DNA from: Halomonas halocynthiae DSM 14573
GTDB lineage: Bacteria; Pseudomonadota; Gammaproteobacteria; Pseudomonadales; Halomonadaceae
Assembly: GCF_000425725.1 (NCBI RefSeq)
Contig: NZ_KE384439.1
Coordinates: forward strand, 95,309-159,308
DNA: 64,000 nucleotides
Direction of reading: 5' to 3'
Positions 1-9,532 of this stretch are shown piece by piece. A program made the translations under genes and the position numbers. Below the pieces are notes generated by a model. It saw nothing but the letters and a program-made list of their open reading frames with translations, did no database searches and had not been told where the DNA came from. The first letter of the stretch is position 1. Each line of letters starts with the position of its first letter.

Positions 1-2384
1 GGCTCAGACTTAGGCTCTGGCGTGGGCGCAGTCTCAGCTGCTTTGGCCTGCTCGTTTTGTAAACGCTGCTGCTCTTCAACTGCCTTGGGGTTTAGGGCAG
101 TTTGGCGGCTGCGCTGACGCGGATTGTTTCGTGTGCGCTTCGGCTTGCCATTGCTGGCTTCCGTGGAGCTGCTTGGCACATGTTGAGCTGTGTTTTGGGT
201 CTCTGGTTTTGTGCGACTGGCGTCCGTATCGCGTGAGCTCTTGGCATCATTTTGCTTGCGCCGGTTGTTTTGCTCCTGATTGGCTTTTTGTGAGGGCTGC
301 TGTTTGGTTTGGCGCGAGCTATCCTGGCGAGTCGCGTCGTCTGGGCGGCGCGAGCGTCCTCCGCGGTTACCACGGTTGCGGCTATCTTTTTTATCACCGC
401 GCTGATCGTTACGGCTGCCGTCGTTACTTTGGTTACGGTTGCGATTGTCTTGGTCGCTGTCCTGGCGCGTTTCCTGACGGTTGTCTTGTCGGCTGTTGCG
501 GCGGCCATTGTCAGAACGGTTGCTATTGCGGTTATCCGTGGTGTTGCGAGCATCACGTGAGTCGTTACGGCGCTCATTGTTACGCGATGCTGGCACCGAG
601 GGTTTCGCCGTGGGCTTGGACGCTGGCTTTTGCTGTGCTGCGCTCTCATCGCTACTGAGCAGGCGGGAAAGGCCCTTAACCAGCCGGTGAATCATGCCGC
701 CAGACTGTGCTGTTTGGGGGGCGTTTACTCGTTGGCTCGTGACAGGAGTGTCGTTAGATGCTGGTGTCGTGGCAGCAGTCTCGGGTCCTTTGACGGCCTT
801 AACGGCAGCTTCGTCACGTTTGACCGGCTTGCCCCAGGCTGCTTTTGATTCCTGGCCAACTTCGGTTTCGACAGATAATTCAAAGCTGTCGGTGTCGAGC
901 CCACCTTCCTGCTCAGTATGGTCGTCACGTAAACGTTGTACGTCGTAGTGTGGCGTATCCATTTCGGGGTTAGGCAATAGCACAACAGAGACGCCTTGGC
1001 GTTGCTCAATCTCTGCCAGGGTGCTGCGCTTTTCGTTGAGCAGGTAAGTTGCCACCGGCACAGGAAGTATGGCGCGGATTTGTGCGCTACGGTCTTTCAT
1101 CGCCTCTTCTTCAATCAGGCGAAGGATGGAGAGTGCGAGCGAGCGTACGTCGCGAATAGTGCCCTGGCCATTGCAGCGGGGACACACTGCACCACTGGTT
1201 TCACCTAACGAGGGGCGCAGGCGTTGGCGAGACATTTCCATTAGGCCAAAGCGTGAGATGCGGCCGACCTGAACGCGTGCGCGATCGATTTTCAGCGCAT
1301 CACGCATGCGGTTCTCGACCTCGCGCTGGTTACGCGCTGGACTCATGTCGATGAAGTCGATGACTACCAAACCGCCGATGTCACGTAGACGAAGCTGCCG
1401 GGCAACTTCGTCTGCGGCTTCTAGGTTCGTTTGTAGGGCGGTTTCTTCGATATCGCTACCACGGGTGGCACGAGCTGAGTTGATATCGATGGAAACTAAG
1501 GCTTCGGTATGATCGATGACAATGGCGCCACCAGAGGGTAGCTTGACTTCGCGTTCGTAGGCCGTTTCGATTTGAGATTCGATCTGAAAACGTGAAAACA
1601 GCGGAACTTCGTCGTCATAGCGACGAATCTTCTGCTGAAACGATGGCATCATCTCACGGATAAACGTCTGGGCTTCATCGTGAACGCTTTCGCTGTCAAT
1701 TAATACTTCGCCAATGTCGTCACGCAGATAGTCGCGCATGGCACGAATAATGACGTTGGATTCGCGCCAGATCAGGAAGGGTGCCGGTTTTTTTCCAGCC
1801 GCACTGGTAATGGAATTCCAGATACGGACTAGGTAGTCAAGGTCGCGCTGCAGGTCGTCTGAGCTTCGGCCGATACCGGCCGTGCGCACAATCATGCCCA
1901 TGTTGCCCGGCATGTTGAGCTGGTTCATGGCTTCTTTGAGCTGGCTGCGCTCTTCACCTTCGATGCGCCGTGAAATGCCTCCGGCACGAGGGTTGTTAGG
2001 CATCAGCACCAGGAAACGACCAGCCAGACTGATAAAGGTAGTTAATGCGGCTCCTTTGTTGCCGCGTTCTTCCTTGTCAACCTGGACGATGACTTCTTGG
2101 CCTTCCTTGAGCACTTCCCGAATGTTGGGGCGCCCAGAAACTTCCTTGGTGAAATACTCCTTGGAAATCTCCTTGAGAGGAAGAAAGCCGTGGCGCTCGG
2201 CGCCGAAATCGACAAAAGCCGCTTCCAGAGACGGTTCAACGCGGGTGATTTTACCGCGATAGATGTTGGCTTTTTTCTGTTCCCGCGCACCGGATTCGAT
2301 GTCTAGGTCGTACAGTCGTTGTCCATCGACAAGGGCGACGCGCAGCTCTTCGGGCTGTGTCGCATTGATGAGCATCCGTTTCAT
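1..2384 (-). CDS. rne: Ribonuclease E, 3' end cut by the window edge
   Basis: Endoribonuclease that starts mRNA decay and processes rRNA and tRNA at the inner membrane; in relatives its C-terminal half scaffolds the degradosome. The protein starts [15 protein letters not shown] at 2384, the classic RNase E N-terminus. It carries an S1 RNA-binding domain, the catalytic DNase-I-like region with VVIDFIDM near 1345-1370, and the zinc-link CPRCNGQG near 1162-1186. About 794 codons are present and the frame is still open at base 1. From about 1010 down to 1 the protein becomes a disordered tail very rich in Arg, Asn, Asp, Gln and Ser, with basic patches typical of the non-catalytic scaffold region. 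rluC diverges from it across a 740-bp gap. Identification is very secure; only the extreme C-terminus is missing. Confidence 0.97.
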   Translation of the reverse strand, partial: MKRMLINATQPEELRVALVDGQRLYDLDIESGAREQKKANIYRGKITRVEPSLEAAFVDFGAERHGFLPLKEISKEYFTKEVSGRPNIREVLKEGQEVIVQVDKEERGNKGAALTTFISLAGRFLVLMPNNPRAGGISRRIEGEERSQLKEAMNQLNMPGNMGMIVRTAGIGRSSDDLQRDLDYLVRIWNSITSAAGKKPAPFLIWRESNVIIRAMRDYLRDDIGEVLIDSESVHDEAQTFIREMMPSFQQKIRRYDDEVPLFSRFQIESQIETAYEREVKLPSGGAIVIDHTEALVSIDINSARATRGSDIEETALQTNLEAADEVARQLRLRDIGGLVVIDFIDMSPARNQREVENRMRDALKIDRARVQVGRISRFGLMEMSRQRLRPSLGETSGAVCPRCNGQGTIRDVRSLALSILRLIEEEAMKDRSAQIRAILPVPVATYLLNEKRSTLAEIEQRQGVSVVLLPNPEMDTPHYDVQRLRDDHTEQEGGLDTDSFELSVETEVGQESKAAWGKPVKRDEAAVKAVKGPETAATTPASNDTPVTSQRVNAPQTAQSGGMIHRLVKGLSRLLSSDESAAQQKPASKPTAKPSVPASRNNERRNDSRDARNTTDNRNSNRSDNGRRNSRQDNRQETRQDSDQDNRNRNQSNDGSRNDQRGDKKDSRNRGNRGGRSRRPDDATRQDSSRQTKQQPSQKANQEQNNRRKQNDAKSSRDTDASRTKPETQNTAQHVPSSSTEASNGKPKRTRNNPRQRSRQTALNPKAVEEQQRLQNEQAKAAETAPTPEPKSE

Positions 2385-2996
2385 GTTGTCTCACACTGAA
2401 AAGACGCGCCAGTGGCGTCGGCACAGCCATTACGTGTTCAAACGAAAGCAGTGCAGAGTTCGTTTAGGGTGCGCCCAAAATGGCGCGGCCTGTCGGCGAA
2501 CCTCTGGTTATCTGCTTTTCATACGATCACCTAGGCTTGTGCCGCACGGTGAAGGCGAAACGTTGGGTGCTATGTGCTTGTAGCTCAGTGTATATCGTGG
2601 TTTCGATACAGCACCCCGCTATGCTTTGGCTCTACAAAAAAGCGTAAACAAAGCGAGATCATGTTGAGTACGTGGCGGAGGCAGAACATGTCTCGGAGGG
2701 AGCTTCGCCCGTCCGGTTCTGCGGTCACCGCCAACACTTGGCAGTCATCGATTCGCCTACGCCGGCCATCGGCACGATGTTATACGTATCCCGTCAGGCA
2801 CTGCGTTGCTTTGTCGCAGTGGGGCGGGCGTTGGCGTTACTGCTTGTACAGTCTTTTTCGCTCGTAGTTATGAGCGAGTCTTGCAAAAACGGCGGCGATG
2901 CATGAGTTCGATATCATCGCGGCCTGATACTGACGCTCCGGCCTGCGTGTCTGTTGGGCAGGCGCCTGTCGAATACAGTTTTATCCTGCGGAGCGT
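2385..2996 (-). ncRNA. Long rne mRNA leader (about 610 nt)
   Basis: No convincing gene lies between rne and rluC. A good sigma70-like promoter on the minus strand at 3003-3031 would place the rne transcript start near 2996, giving a leader of about 610 nt. In E. coli and pseudomonads RNase E represses its own mRNA through structured 5' UTR elements (Rfam rne5 and rne-II), so a long leader is expected here. I did not identify a specific fold. The plus-strand ORFs in this stretch have no homology that I recognise. Confidence 0.5.
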
Positions 2997-3002
2997 GCGA
3001 GG

Positions 3003-3031
3003 AATATAGCAGTAAAGCCAGAGTGCAGCAA
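3003..3031 (-). promoter_or_regulatory. Predicted sigma70 promoter for rne
   Basis: Reading the minus strand, TTGCTG (3031-3026), a 17-nt spacer and TATATT (3008-3003) make a near-consensus sigma70 promoter directed at rne. The start point would be about 2996. Predicted from sequence only. Confidence 0.5.
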
Positions 3032-3124
3032 TTTGGTGAGTCAAATGCGTTTGTTGGCAGGCGAAGATTGGCTCTCGCTGAGATAGAATGGATTCTTTAT
3101 GCAGGTTTACAGTGGAGTGTCGGC

Positions 3125-4069
3125 ATGGCCGAAGGCCGCGAGGTGCAGTGGGTAGAAGTAACAGAAGGCCAGGTAGGGCAGCGGGTTGATAACTTCCTGA
3201 TGAGTCGCCTTAAGGGAGCGCCAAGAGCGCTAGTGTATCGCATCATCCGTAAAGGTGAGGTGCGGGTGAATAAAAAGCGGGTAAAGGCCGACACGCGCCT
3301 AGCGCTTGGCGATATGGTGCGGGTTCCGCCGCTACGACTAGCACCCAAAGAGGCGGTCAAGGAAGTCAGCGATAGCCTGCATAACTTGTTGGCGGGTAGC
3401 GTATTGCTTGAGGGCCCTGATTGGATGGTGCTCAACAAGCCCTCGGGGTTGGCGGTGCATGGCGGTAGTGGGGTCAAGATTGGTTTGATCGAAGCGTTGC
3501 GCCAGGTGCGGGTGGATCTTGATTTCCTTGAGCTGGTTCATCGCCTGGACCGCGAGACTTCGGGATGTTTGTTATTGGCCAAGTCGCGCCCTGCGCTGCT
3601 CAGCCTCAATGCGTCGCTGAAAGCGCACGAGATGAATAAGCAGTATCTGGCGCTAGTGGCTGGGCGCTGGCCTGCGCGCCGCGATTTTGTTAGTGCGCGG
3701 CTGGACCGTTATGACGCGGGTAATGGTGAGCGCCGGGTGCGGGTGGATGCTGCCGGCAAGGTATCGCGAACACGTTTCGCGGTGCGTGAAACATTTAATG
3801 GTGCCTCATTGGTGGAGGCCGAGCCGGTGACAGGGCGTACTCACCAGATTCGTGTGCATGCTGCTCATGCGGGACATGCGTTGTTGGGTGACGACAAGTA
3901 TGGCTGTAAAGAAGGGCGGCGGTTTGCTGCCAAGGTTGGGCTTCAGCGTCTTTTTCTGCATGCGTCGGCGCTGACGTTTCCAGAGCCTAGTAGTGGCCGT
4001 CCGGTGCAGATTCGTGCGCCCCTGGGTGAGCCGCTGGAAGCCGTGCTGGCTAACGCTCGAAAGCAGTAA
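3125..4069 (+). CDS. rluC: 23S rRNA pseudouridine synthase RluC
   Basis: Converts uridines of 23S rRNA (955, 2504 and 2580 in E. coli numbering) to pseudouridine. The 314-aa protein has an N-terminal S4 RNA-binding domain (about residues 15-75), KPSGLAVHGG at 105-114 and the RluA-family catalytic motif HRLDRETSG at 139-147 with catalytic Asp142. An upstream in-frame ATG at 2954 exists, but the added 57 residues look non-coding. GGAG at 3114-3117 sits 7 nt before the ATG at 3125, and the resulting N-terminus MAEGREVQWVEV matches family length. Placement beside divergent rne and upstream of a HAD gene and an S49 protease is the usual order in pseudomonads and relatives. Confidence 0.95.
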   Translation: MAEGREVQWVEVTEGQVGQRVDNFLMSRLKGAPRALVYRIIRKGEVRVNKKRVKADTRLALGDMVRVPPLRLAPKEAVKEVSDSLHNLLAGSVLLEGPDWMVLNKPSGLAVHGGSGVKIGLIEALRQVRVDLDFLELVHRLDRETSGCLLLAKSRPALLSLNASLKAHEMNKQYLALVAGRWPARRDFVSARLDRYDAGNGERRVRVDAAGKVSRTRFAVRETFNGASLVEAEPVTGRTHQIRVHAAHAGHALLGDDKYGCKEGRRFAAKVGLQRLFLHASALTFPEPSSGRPVQIRAPLGEPLEAVLANARKQ

Positions 4070-4150
4070 GTCAGGCGGTAAAAGTGAAACCTGGCCATGC
4101 GGCTGCTAGCGAATGAGGCATGGCGAATAGTTCGGTAAGGGGTCGGCGGT

Positions 4151-4801
4151 ATGCGTTATCGGTTATTGATTTTTGATTGGGATGGAACCCTGATGGACTC
4201 ATTGGGGCGTATTGTGAGCTGCATGCAGCAGGCTGGGCGCGATGTTGGCTTAGGCACGCTGGCTGAGGATAGCGTACGTGACATCATTGGGCTGGGGCTG
4301 CCCGAAGCTATCGCGAAACTGTGCCCAGGAATAGATGCTCAGCAGGCTGACGCGCTGCGTGAGCGCTATGCCTACCATTTTGTGCATGGCGACATGCCGT
4401 CAGCGTTGTTTTATCCAGGTGTTGGGTCGTTAATGCAGGAATTAGCGTCGAGCCAAGATGTGAGTCTGGCGGTGGCTACTGGTAAGTCGCGCCGGGGCTT
4501 GGATCGTATGTTTGATGAAACCGGTAGTCGTGGCTGGTTCTGTGCGAGTCGCACGGCTGATGAAACGCGTTCTAAGCCGCACCCCTTGATGCTGGAAGAG
4601 TTGCTGGATGAGCTTGCGGTGCCGGTTGCTGATGCGGTGATGATCGGTGATACCGAGTACGACATGGAAATGGCTAGGGCGTTGGGTATGGATCGTGTGG
4701 CGGTGAGTTATGGCGTGCATGACATGGCACGCCTATCGGCTAGTGAGCCTCGTCTTATTGCCGATGATTTTCCTGAGCTCGTTGATTGGCTGAAAGGCTG
4801 A
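4151..4801 (+). CDS. HAD-IA family phosphatase, phosphoglycolate-phosphatase-like
   Basis: Predicted cytosolic phosphatase of the haloacid dehalogenase superfamily, 216 aa. Visible motifs: motif I DWDGT (nucleophile Asp9, acid/base Asp11), motif II Thr110 in AVATGKS, motif III Lys142 in SKPHP, and motif IV GDTEYD at 166-171. The helical cap between motifs I and II places it in subfamily IA near Gph and PpaX. The substrate cannot be read from sequence. It lies between rluC and the S49 peptidase gene in the same direction, a conserved neighbourhood in which this gene is usually annotated only as a HAD hydrolase. Confidence 0.88.
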   Translation: MRYRLLIFDWDGTLMDSLGRIVSCMQQAGRDVGLGTLAEDSVRDIIGLGLPEAIAKLCPGIDAQQADALRERYAYHFVHGDMPSALFYPGVGSLMQELASSQDVSLAVATGKSRRGLDRMFDETGSRGWFCASRTADETRSKPHPLMLEELLDELAVPVADAVMIGDTEYDMEMARALGMDRVAVSYGVHDMARLSASEPRLIADDFPELVDWLKG

Positions 4802-4858
4802 GCCATTCGTCGGTCATGCAAATAAAAAGTGACATTACTGTAAATTAGGAAGCCGGTT

Positions 4859-5893
4859 ATGGACGCGACAGAGCCACACCCACATAACACAACTGAAGGC
4901 GAGGCCAGTGCACAGGCTGAACTGCTTCGTGAGCAGCAGCGTTTGGCTCAGCAAGAGATGCTAGACCGCTGGTTGCGCGATGTGTTGGTTGAGCAGCGTC
5001 GCTCGCGGCGTTGGAAAATCTTTTTTCGCTTGCTGTTGGTGGCGTTGGTCCTGCTACCGCTAATATTGACTACGTTCGGTATTTTTAAGGCGACCCGCAG
5101 TGGAGTGGCTGGTTTGGCAGGCCCTCATTTGGCGGTAGTGCAGCTCAGGGGGGTTATTGACAGTGAGTCTGAAGCCAGTGCTCACCGCTTGATTGAAGGC
5201 TTGCGCGCAGCCTGGCACTCTGAGTTAACAGAAGCAGTGATTGTGAATATCAACAGCCCTGGTGGTAGTCCGGTTCAGTCTCAGCGTGTTTATGATGAGA
5301 TCATGCGACTGCGTGAAAAAGGCGATAAGCCGATTATTGCAGTCATTGAGGATATCGGAGCGAGTGGTGCTTACTATATTGCATCGGCAGCCGATGAAAT
5401 CGTTGCTGCGCCCTCGAGTTTGGTTGGCTCGATTGGTGTGATTAGTGCGGGTTTCGGTCTTGAAGATGCCATGCATAGAATAGGTGTGGAACGTCGAGTG
5501 TTTAGTGCTGGAGACAACAAGAACTTCCTCGATCCTTTCAGCGATATTTCTCCGCAGCAGCGGGCCTTCTGGGAGGGTGTGTTGGCGCAGACTCATGAGC
5601 AATTTATTGCTGACGTGGAAGCTGGCCGTGGCGACCGGCTGAGTGATGATCCTGCGCTGTTCAGTGGCTTGGTGTGGGCAGGAAGCCAAGCGTTAGAGTT
5701 AGGTCTTGTTGACCGTATCGACACCTTAGATGGTGTGGTGTTGTCGTTCGGCGAAGATGCCAGTGTGAACGATTATACGCCAGCACTGGATCCGTTTGAG
5801 CGGTTTATCAGGCAGTTTGCCGTCAGTGTGGCGGAAACCCTGGGGGTGCCTCAGGCGCAGCGGGATTCGCCTCTGCGCTATGAATTGCCCTGA
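4859..5893 (+). CDS. sppA: S49 family signal-peptide peptidase, SppA short form
   Basis: Membrane serine protease that degrades cleaved signal peptides, 344 aa. It has a charged cytoplasmic N-terminus (about 1-50), one transmembrane segment (about 54-76) and a periplasmic S49 domain. The signature DIGASGAYYIAS supplies nucleophile Ser169, and Lys221 in DNKNF lies exactly 52 residues later, the Ser-Lys spacing seen in single-domain SppA and SohB. SLVGSIGVI follows at 187-195. The single-domain length separates it from the tandem 600-aa SppA of enterobacteria. It ends convergently with yceF. Confidence 0.92.
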   Translation: MDATEPHPHNTTEGEASAQAELLREQQRLAQQEMLDRWLRDVLVEQRRSRRWKIFFRLLLVALVLLPLILTTFGIFKATRSGVAGLAGPHLAVVQLRGVIDSESEASAHRLIEGLRAAWHSELTEAVIVNINSPGGSPVQSQRVYDEIMRLREKGDKPIIAVIEDIGASGAYYIASAADEIVAAPSSLVGSIGVISAGFGLEDAMHRIGVERRVFSAGDNKNFLDPFSDISPQQRAFWEGVLAQTHEQFIADVEAGRGDRLSDDPALFSGLVWAGSQALELGLVDRIDTLDGVVLSFGEDASVNDYTPALDPFERFIRQFAVSVAETLGVPQAQRDSPLRYELP

Positions 5894-5940
5894 AACGCTC
5901 ACGTTTGAGGAATTGTCTTTTTCGTTGAGCTGTTGGGAGT

Positions 5941-5964
5941 ACGCTGAACAGAGTTGTTCAGTGT
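5941..5964. terminator. Hairpin between convergent sppA and yceF
   Basis: ACGCTGAACA, loop GAGT, TGTTCAGTGT: a 10-bp stem with one G-T pair, between two converging genes. There is no strong T-run on either side, so it is at best a weak or Rho-assisted terminator. Confidence 0.35.
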
Positions 5965-5980
5965 GCTCTCTTGATGGGTG

Positions 5981-6562
5981 TTAGCCCAGCGGATCGAGCC
6001 CCGCTTCGCGTAACCACTGGCACAGGCGGATTAACGGCAGCCCAATCAAGGTGTTTGGATCGTCTCCCTGCAGGCGCTCGAATAATGTGATGCCAAGGCC
6101 CTCCATGCGAAAGCTGCCAGCACAGTCTAATGGTTGCTCTCGGTCAATATAGTTGGTTATTTCTTTATGGGTTAGTTGTCGAAACACGACGTCATAGCGC
6201 TCATGGCATAGGCGACGAGAATTGTTGTGTGTATCAATTAGCGCAAGGCCGGTAAAAAAGCTGACGTGTTGCCCTGAAAAGCGAGCCAGTTGAGCCTGTG
6301 CGGCAGTCGTGTCTACAGGTTTTCCAAGAATTTCTTGATTAAAAACGGCCACCTGGTCGGAGCCAATAATCACGTGCGCTGGCCAGTCCTGAGTGACGGC
6401 TTCAGCTTTGCTGAGTGCCAGTCGCTCTACCAGTGCCGTGGGTGATTCGTTGGCGTATGGCTGCTCGTCAATATCAGGGGTTGTCCAGTGGTAGGGGAGT
6501 TGTAGCTGGTTGAGTAACTGGCGTCGCCACGGCGATCCAGAAGCCAGTATTAATTGGCACAT
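5981..6562 (-). CDS. yceF: Maf-family nucleotide pyrophosphatase, YceF subgroup (m7GTP)
   Basis: House-cleaning enzyme that hydrolyses modified nucleotides; the YceF subgroup acts on 7-methyl-GTP. The 193-aa protein begins with LILASGSPWRRQLL, the Maf nucleotide-binding loop, and carries catalytic Asp69 in IIGSDQVAV, the same number as in E. coli YceF. KPVDTTAAQAQL and the later FRMEGLGITLFERLQGDDPNTLIGLPL are family signatures. Divergent from yceD-rpmF, as in many gammaproteobacteria. Subgroup assignment rests on the neighbourhood as well as sequence. Confidence 0.92.
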   Translation of the reverse strand: MCQLILASGSPWRRQLLNQLQLPYHWTTPDIDEQPYANESPTALVERLALSKAEAVTQDWPAHVIIGSDQVAVFNQEILGKPVDTTAAQAQLARFSGQHVSFFTGLALIDTHNNSRRLCHERYDVVFRQLTHKEITNYIDREQPLDCAGSFRMEGLGITLFERLQGDDPNTLIGLPLIRLCQWLREAGLDPLG

Positions 6563-6640
6563 GATAGGCGCTCTGTTGATTTTGGGGCAGTGTATCGCAA
6601 CATGGCACGTCGCAGAAAATGACAGATGTGTGCACTGGCT

Positions 6641-6669
6641 TTGACAGGAACAGGGTGAGTGCCTATCAT
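6641..6669 (+). promoter_or_regulatory. Consensus sigma70 promoter of yceD-rpmF
   Basis: TTGACA (6641-6646), exactly 17 nt, then TATCAT (6664-6669). This is the cleanest promoter in the window. The expected start at about 6676 is only three bases before the yceD ATG, implying a nearly leaderless mRNA. Confidence 0.75.
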
Positions 6670-6678
6670 TGCGCGCTT

Positions 6679-7206
6679 ATGTTGACCTCACAACTTCCAG
6701 CCAGGGTTGAGCCGTATCGGCTCGCTGCTCGTGGCGAACGTATTGAGGGCTTAGTCGCCCTTGCTGAACTCAAGCGTCTGACTGAAGAAGTTGGCGCTCA
6801 GGACGGCGATGCGCAGGTGTGTCTGACTTTTGGTCATGATGCCCAGGGCAGGCGTATTATCGAAGGAAGTCTCGCTGTGACGCTGCAGCTGCCGTGTCGG
6901 CGTTGCTTGCAGCCGGTGGAGCAGAGTGTCAATAGTGAGTTTCTGTTGGGCATGGTGTCGAGTGACAGCTTGGCCGCAGAACTTCCCAGCACGCATGAGC
7001 CGGTGCTAGTGGAAGACGAACAGCTGAGCCTGCTGGCGTTGGTGGAGGATGAGCTCATTCTCAGCCTGCCCCAGGTGGTATATCACGCTGAAGCTGACTG
7101 CCCGGTCTCGCACGACCAGCTCAGCAGTGGGGCAGAAACCGATGTTCCGGATTCGCCCCGCGAAAGTCCTTTTGATGTGCTCAGGCACCTCAAAGAAAAA
7201 CCTTGA
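6679..7206 (+). CDS. yceD: YceD family protein (DUF177)
   Basis: Small cytosolic protein of 175 aa, conserved with rpmF across bacteria and linked to 23S rRNA accumulation in plants and bacteria; its biochemical role is unsettled. It has a CxxC pair (Cys73, Cys76 in LPCRRCLQP), an acidic central region and a third Cys near the end, typical of DUF177. An in-frame start at 6619 exists, but it lies upstream of the predicted promoter. The N-terminus MLTSQLPARVEPYRLAARG from 6679 aligns in style with pseudomonad YceD. rpmF follows after 32 nt. Confidence 0.88.
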   Translation: MLTSQLPARVEPYRLAARGERIEGLVALAELKRLTEEVGAQDGDAQVCLTFGHDAQGRRIIEGSLAVTLQLPCRRCLQPVEQSVNSEFLLGMVSSDSLAAELPSTHEPVLVEDEQLSLLALVEDELILSLPQVVYHAEADCPVSHDQLSSGAETDVPDSPRESPFDVLRHLKEKP

Positions 7207-7238
7207 TTCATTTTGATTGCACTCTGGAGTGACACCTC

Positions 7239-7409
7239 ATGGCCGTTCAGAAAAGCCACAAAACCCGTTCTAAGCGCGGTATGCGTCGTAGCCACGATTC
7301 GCTGACTGCTCCGACCCTGTCTCAGGATAAGGAAACCGGCACAACTCACTTGCGTCATCACGTCGCTGCAGACGGCTTTTACCGCGGCCGCAAGGTCGTT
7401 GACGTCTGA
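7239..7409 (+). CDS. rpmF: 50S ribosomal protein L32
   Basis: Ribosomal protein L32, 56 aa. The protein begins [20 protein letters not shown] and ends GRKVVDV, an unmistakable bacterial L32. CTGGAG at 7224-7229 is the ribosome-binding site. This is the form without the zinc-binding cysteines, as in E. coli. It sits between yceD and plsX, its standard position, so ribosomal and lipid genes share the transcript. Confidence 0.97.
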   Translation: MAVQKSHKTRSKRGMRRSHDSLTAPTLSQDKETGTTHLRHHVAADGFYRGRKVVDV

Positions 7410-7448
7410 GTAGTGGCGTTTTGCTGGCAGTGATTGTCGGCAGCTGAT

Positions 7449-8447
7449 ATGCGGATTGCCATTGATGCCATGGGCGGAGATTTCGGCCCTTGTGCTACTG
7501 TCGGAGGCGCCGCCAGAGCGCTCAGCGCCGACGCACAGTTACATGTTGTGCTGTTTGGTCAGCGATCGCGGCTGGAAAGCGAAATAGCTCGGTTGCCGCG
7601 GTCTCTGGCCGCGGCAACGTCACGCTTGCAGGTCGAAAATGTTGACGCGGTGTTGCCAGATGGTCAGCAGCCGGCCAAAGCGTTGCGCCATGGGGGTGAT
7701 ACCAGTATGGCGCGGATGTTGGCTTGCGTGGCTAACGGTGATGCGTGCGCAGGGGTTAGTGCAGGTAATACCGGTGCTTTGATGGCGCTGGCTCGGCGTG
7801 TGCTGGGCACTGTGCCTGGTGTTACTCGGCCTGCTATCAGTACCGCGATCCCAACCTGCAACGAAGGCCGTTGTTATCTGCTTGACCTTGGTGCCAACGT
7901 GGATGTTGGGCCTGACAGGTTGGTAGAGTTTGCGCGAATGGGTGATGCCATGGCGCGACATGTTGATGGCTTGCGTAGTCCGAGGGTGGCTTTGTTGAAT
8001 GTCGGCGTGGAAGGCACTAAAGGCTCGCCGACAGTGCAGGAGGCTGACCGACAGTTGCGAGAGCTGACCACTATCAATTATGTCGGCTATGTCGAAGGTG
8101 ACAGCATTTTTTCCGGTACCGCCGATGTGGTGGTGTGTGATGGCTTTACCGGTAATGCGGTGCTCAAGGCAAGTGAAGGGCTGGCAAAAATGCTGGTGGC
8201 GCGTGTTCAGGCAACGTTTGATGCGCACTGGTCGAGCCGACTGGTTGGGCTGCTGGCGCGCCCGGCGCTGATGCGCCTTCGCGATGAGCTGGATCCAGTG
8301 CGTTATAATGGGGCCAGTTTGTTGGGGCTTAAAGGCATCGTGGTAAAGAGTCATGGTAGTGCTGACGCAGCAGGGTTCCATTATGCTGTGGCACGCGCTG
8401 CACAGGAGGTGCGCCGAGATCTTCCTCGGCGGCTGGCGGTAACTTGA
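7449..8447 (+). CDS. plsX: Phosphate acyltransferase PlsX
   Basis: Makes acyl-phosphate from acyl-ACP for the PlsY step of phospholipid synthesis, 332 aa, peripheral membrane protein. N-terminal [14 protein letters not shown] is the family hallmark; [18 protein letters not shown] and [14 protein letters not shown] are further conserved blocks. I chose ATG 7449 because homologues begin close to the AIDAMGGD motif. A TTG at 7434 would add five residues; neither start has a strong ribosome-binding site. It heads the fab cluster directly after rpmF. Confidence 0.93.
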   Translation: MRIAIDAMGGDFGPCATVGGAARALSADAQLHVVLFGQRSRLESEIARLPRSLAAATSRLQVENVDAVLPDGQQPAKALRHGGDTSMARMLACVANGDACAGVSAGNTGALMALARRVLGTVPGVTRPAISTAIPTCNEGRCYLLDLGANVDVGPDRLVEFARMGDAMARHVDGLRSPRVALLNVGVEGTKGSPTVQEADRQLRELTTINYVGYVEGDSIFSGTADVVVCDGFTGNAVLKASEGLAKMLVARVQATFDAHWSSRLVGLLARPALMRLRDELDPVRYNGASLLGLKGIVVKSHGSADAAGFHYAVARAAQEVRRDLPRRLAVT

Positions 8448-8529
8448 CGCCAGCGCCGCGGCTTGAGCCGCGTTCAGGTCATGCACGTGACATGGTGTGT
8501 GCCAATACGAGTAACTGAAGGTAAATGAT

Positions 8530-9498
8530 ATGACACAATCCCTCGCCCTCATTTTTCCCGGGCAGGGCTCCCAGCAACTTGGCATGTTGCGGGAGTTGGC
8601 CGAGCGTTACAGTGTGGTGCGCACAACCTTTACCGAGGCGGGTGATGCACTGGGGTATGATCTTTGGCAGGTGGTTCAGGAGGGGCCGGCAGCGTCGCTC
8701 AATGCAACGGCCTGTACCCAGCCTGCACTGCTCACTGCCAGCGTAGCAATATGGCGTGTGTGGCAGGAGCTCGAAGGCCCTCGGCCTAGCGTCATGGCAG
8801 GTCATAGTTTAGGTGAATACAGTGCCATGGTATGTGCTGGGGTAATGAGCTTTGCTGATGGCGTACGTTTGGTGCGTTTGCGCGGTGAGGCCATGCAGCA
8901 AGCGGTTCCTGTGGGGGAGGGAGCCATGGCAGCGATTCTTGGGCTTGATGATGCTGCTGTCGAGCAGGCTTGTGCGCAAGCGGCTCAGGGCGACGTGGTG
9001 TCGGCTGTAAATTATAATGCCCCTGGGCAGGTGGTGATTGCCGGCAGCAAGGCTGCTGTTGAACGCGCCATTTCAGCCTGTCAGGAAGCCGGTGCTAAGC
9101 GTGCCATGCCTCTGCCGGTATCAGTGCCTTCGCATTGTGAACTGATGCGCCCAGCCGCTGAGCGCTTGGCTCAGGCGATCAGCGAAATTGAGCTGAAGGT
9201 GCCGCGCTACCAGGTCATTCAGAATGTTGATGGACAGGCTCACAGCGATACGAGTACGTTGAGCAGTCGATTGATTGAGCAATTGTATCGCCCAGTGCGC
9301 TGGACAAGCTGTGTCGAAGCGATGACCCGTTTAGGAGCCGAAGTATTCATCGAGTGCGGCCCTGGTAAAGTGCTTACTGGCCTGAATAAGCGTATCGCCA
9401 AAGGCAGTCGAGGGCTTGCTATCAATGATCCGGACAGCCTTTCGTCGGCTCTGACGCTGGCTCGCAGCGTGGCCGATTCTTCCTCAGCCCAAGGCTGA
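8530..9498 (+). CDS. fabD: Malonyl-CoA:ACP transacylase FabD
   Basis: Loads malonyl groups onto acyl carrier protein. 322 aa, slightly longer than E. coli FabD (309). Visible: FPGQGSQ at 9-15, nucleophile Ser93 in GHSLGE, and the catalytic His202 in VPSHCELM. GECGPGKVL-type motif appears as IECGPGKVLTGLNKRI near the C-terminus. Follows plsX directly; the usual fabH between them is absent. Confidence 0.95.
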   Translation: MTQSLALIFPGQGSQQLGMLRELAERYSVVRTTFTEAGDALGYDLWQVVQEGPAASLNATACTQPALLTASVAIWRVWQELEGPRPSVMAGHSLGEYSAMVCAGVMSFADGVRLVRLRGEAMQQAVPVGEGAMAAILGLDDAAVEQACAQAAQGDVVSAVNYNAPGQVVIAGSKAAVERAISACQEAGAKRAMPLPVSVPSHCELMRPAAERLAQAISEIELKVPRYQVIQNVDGQAHSDTSTLSSRLIEQLYRPVRWTSCVEAMTRLGAEVFIECGPGKVLTGLNKRIAKGSRGLAINDPDSLSSALTLARSVADSSSAQG

Positions 9499-9532
9499 GC
9501 GAACTCTCTTAGCAGGCAAATGGAGTCAGACC

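Noticed and set aside
2263..2953. Plus-strand ORFs between rne and rluC
   Set aside because: Short, no homology, and better explained as the rne leader read backwards.
5225..5689. 154-aa minus-strand frame inside sppA
   Set aside because: Antisense shadow of the protease core.
7434..7448. TTG start for plsX
   Set aside because: ATG 7449 fits family N-termini better; no strong ribosome-binding site favours TTG.
7620..8585. 321-aa minus-strand frame opposite plsX
   Set aside because: Antisense shadow of plsX and fabD; no family-like text and no ribosome-binding site.
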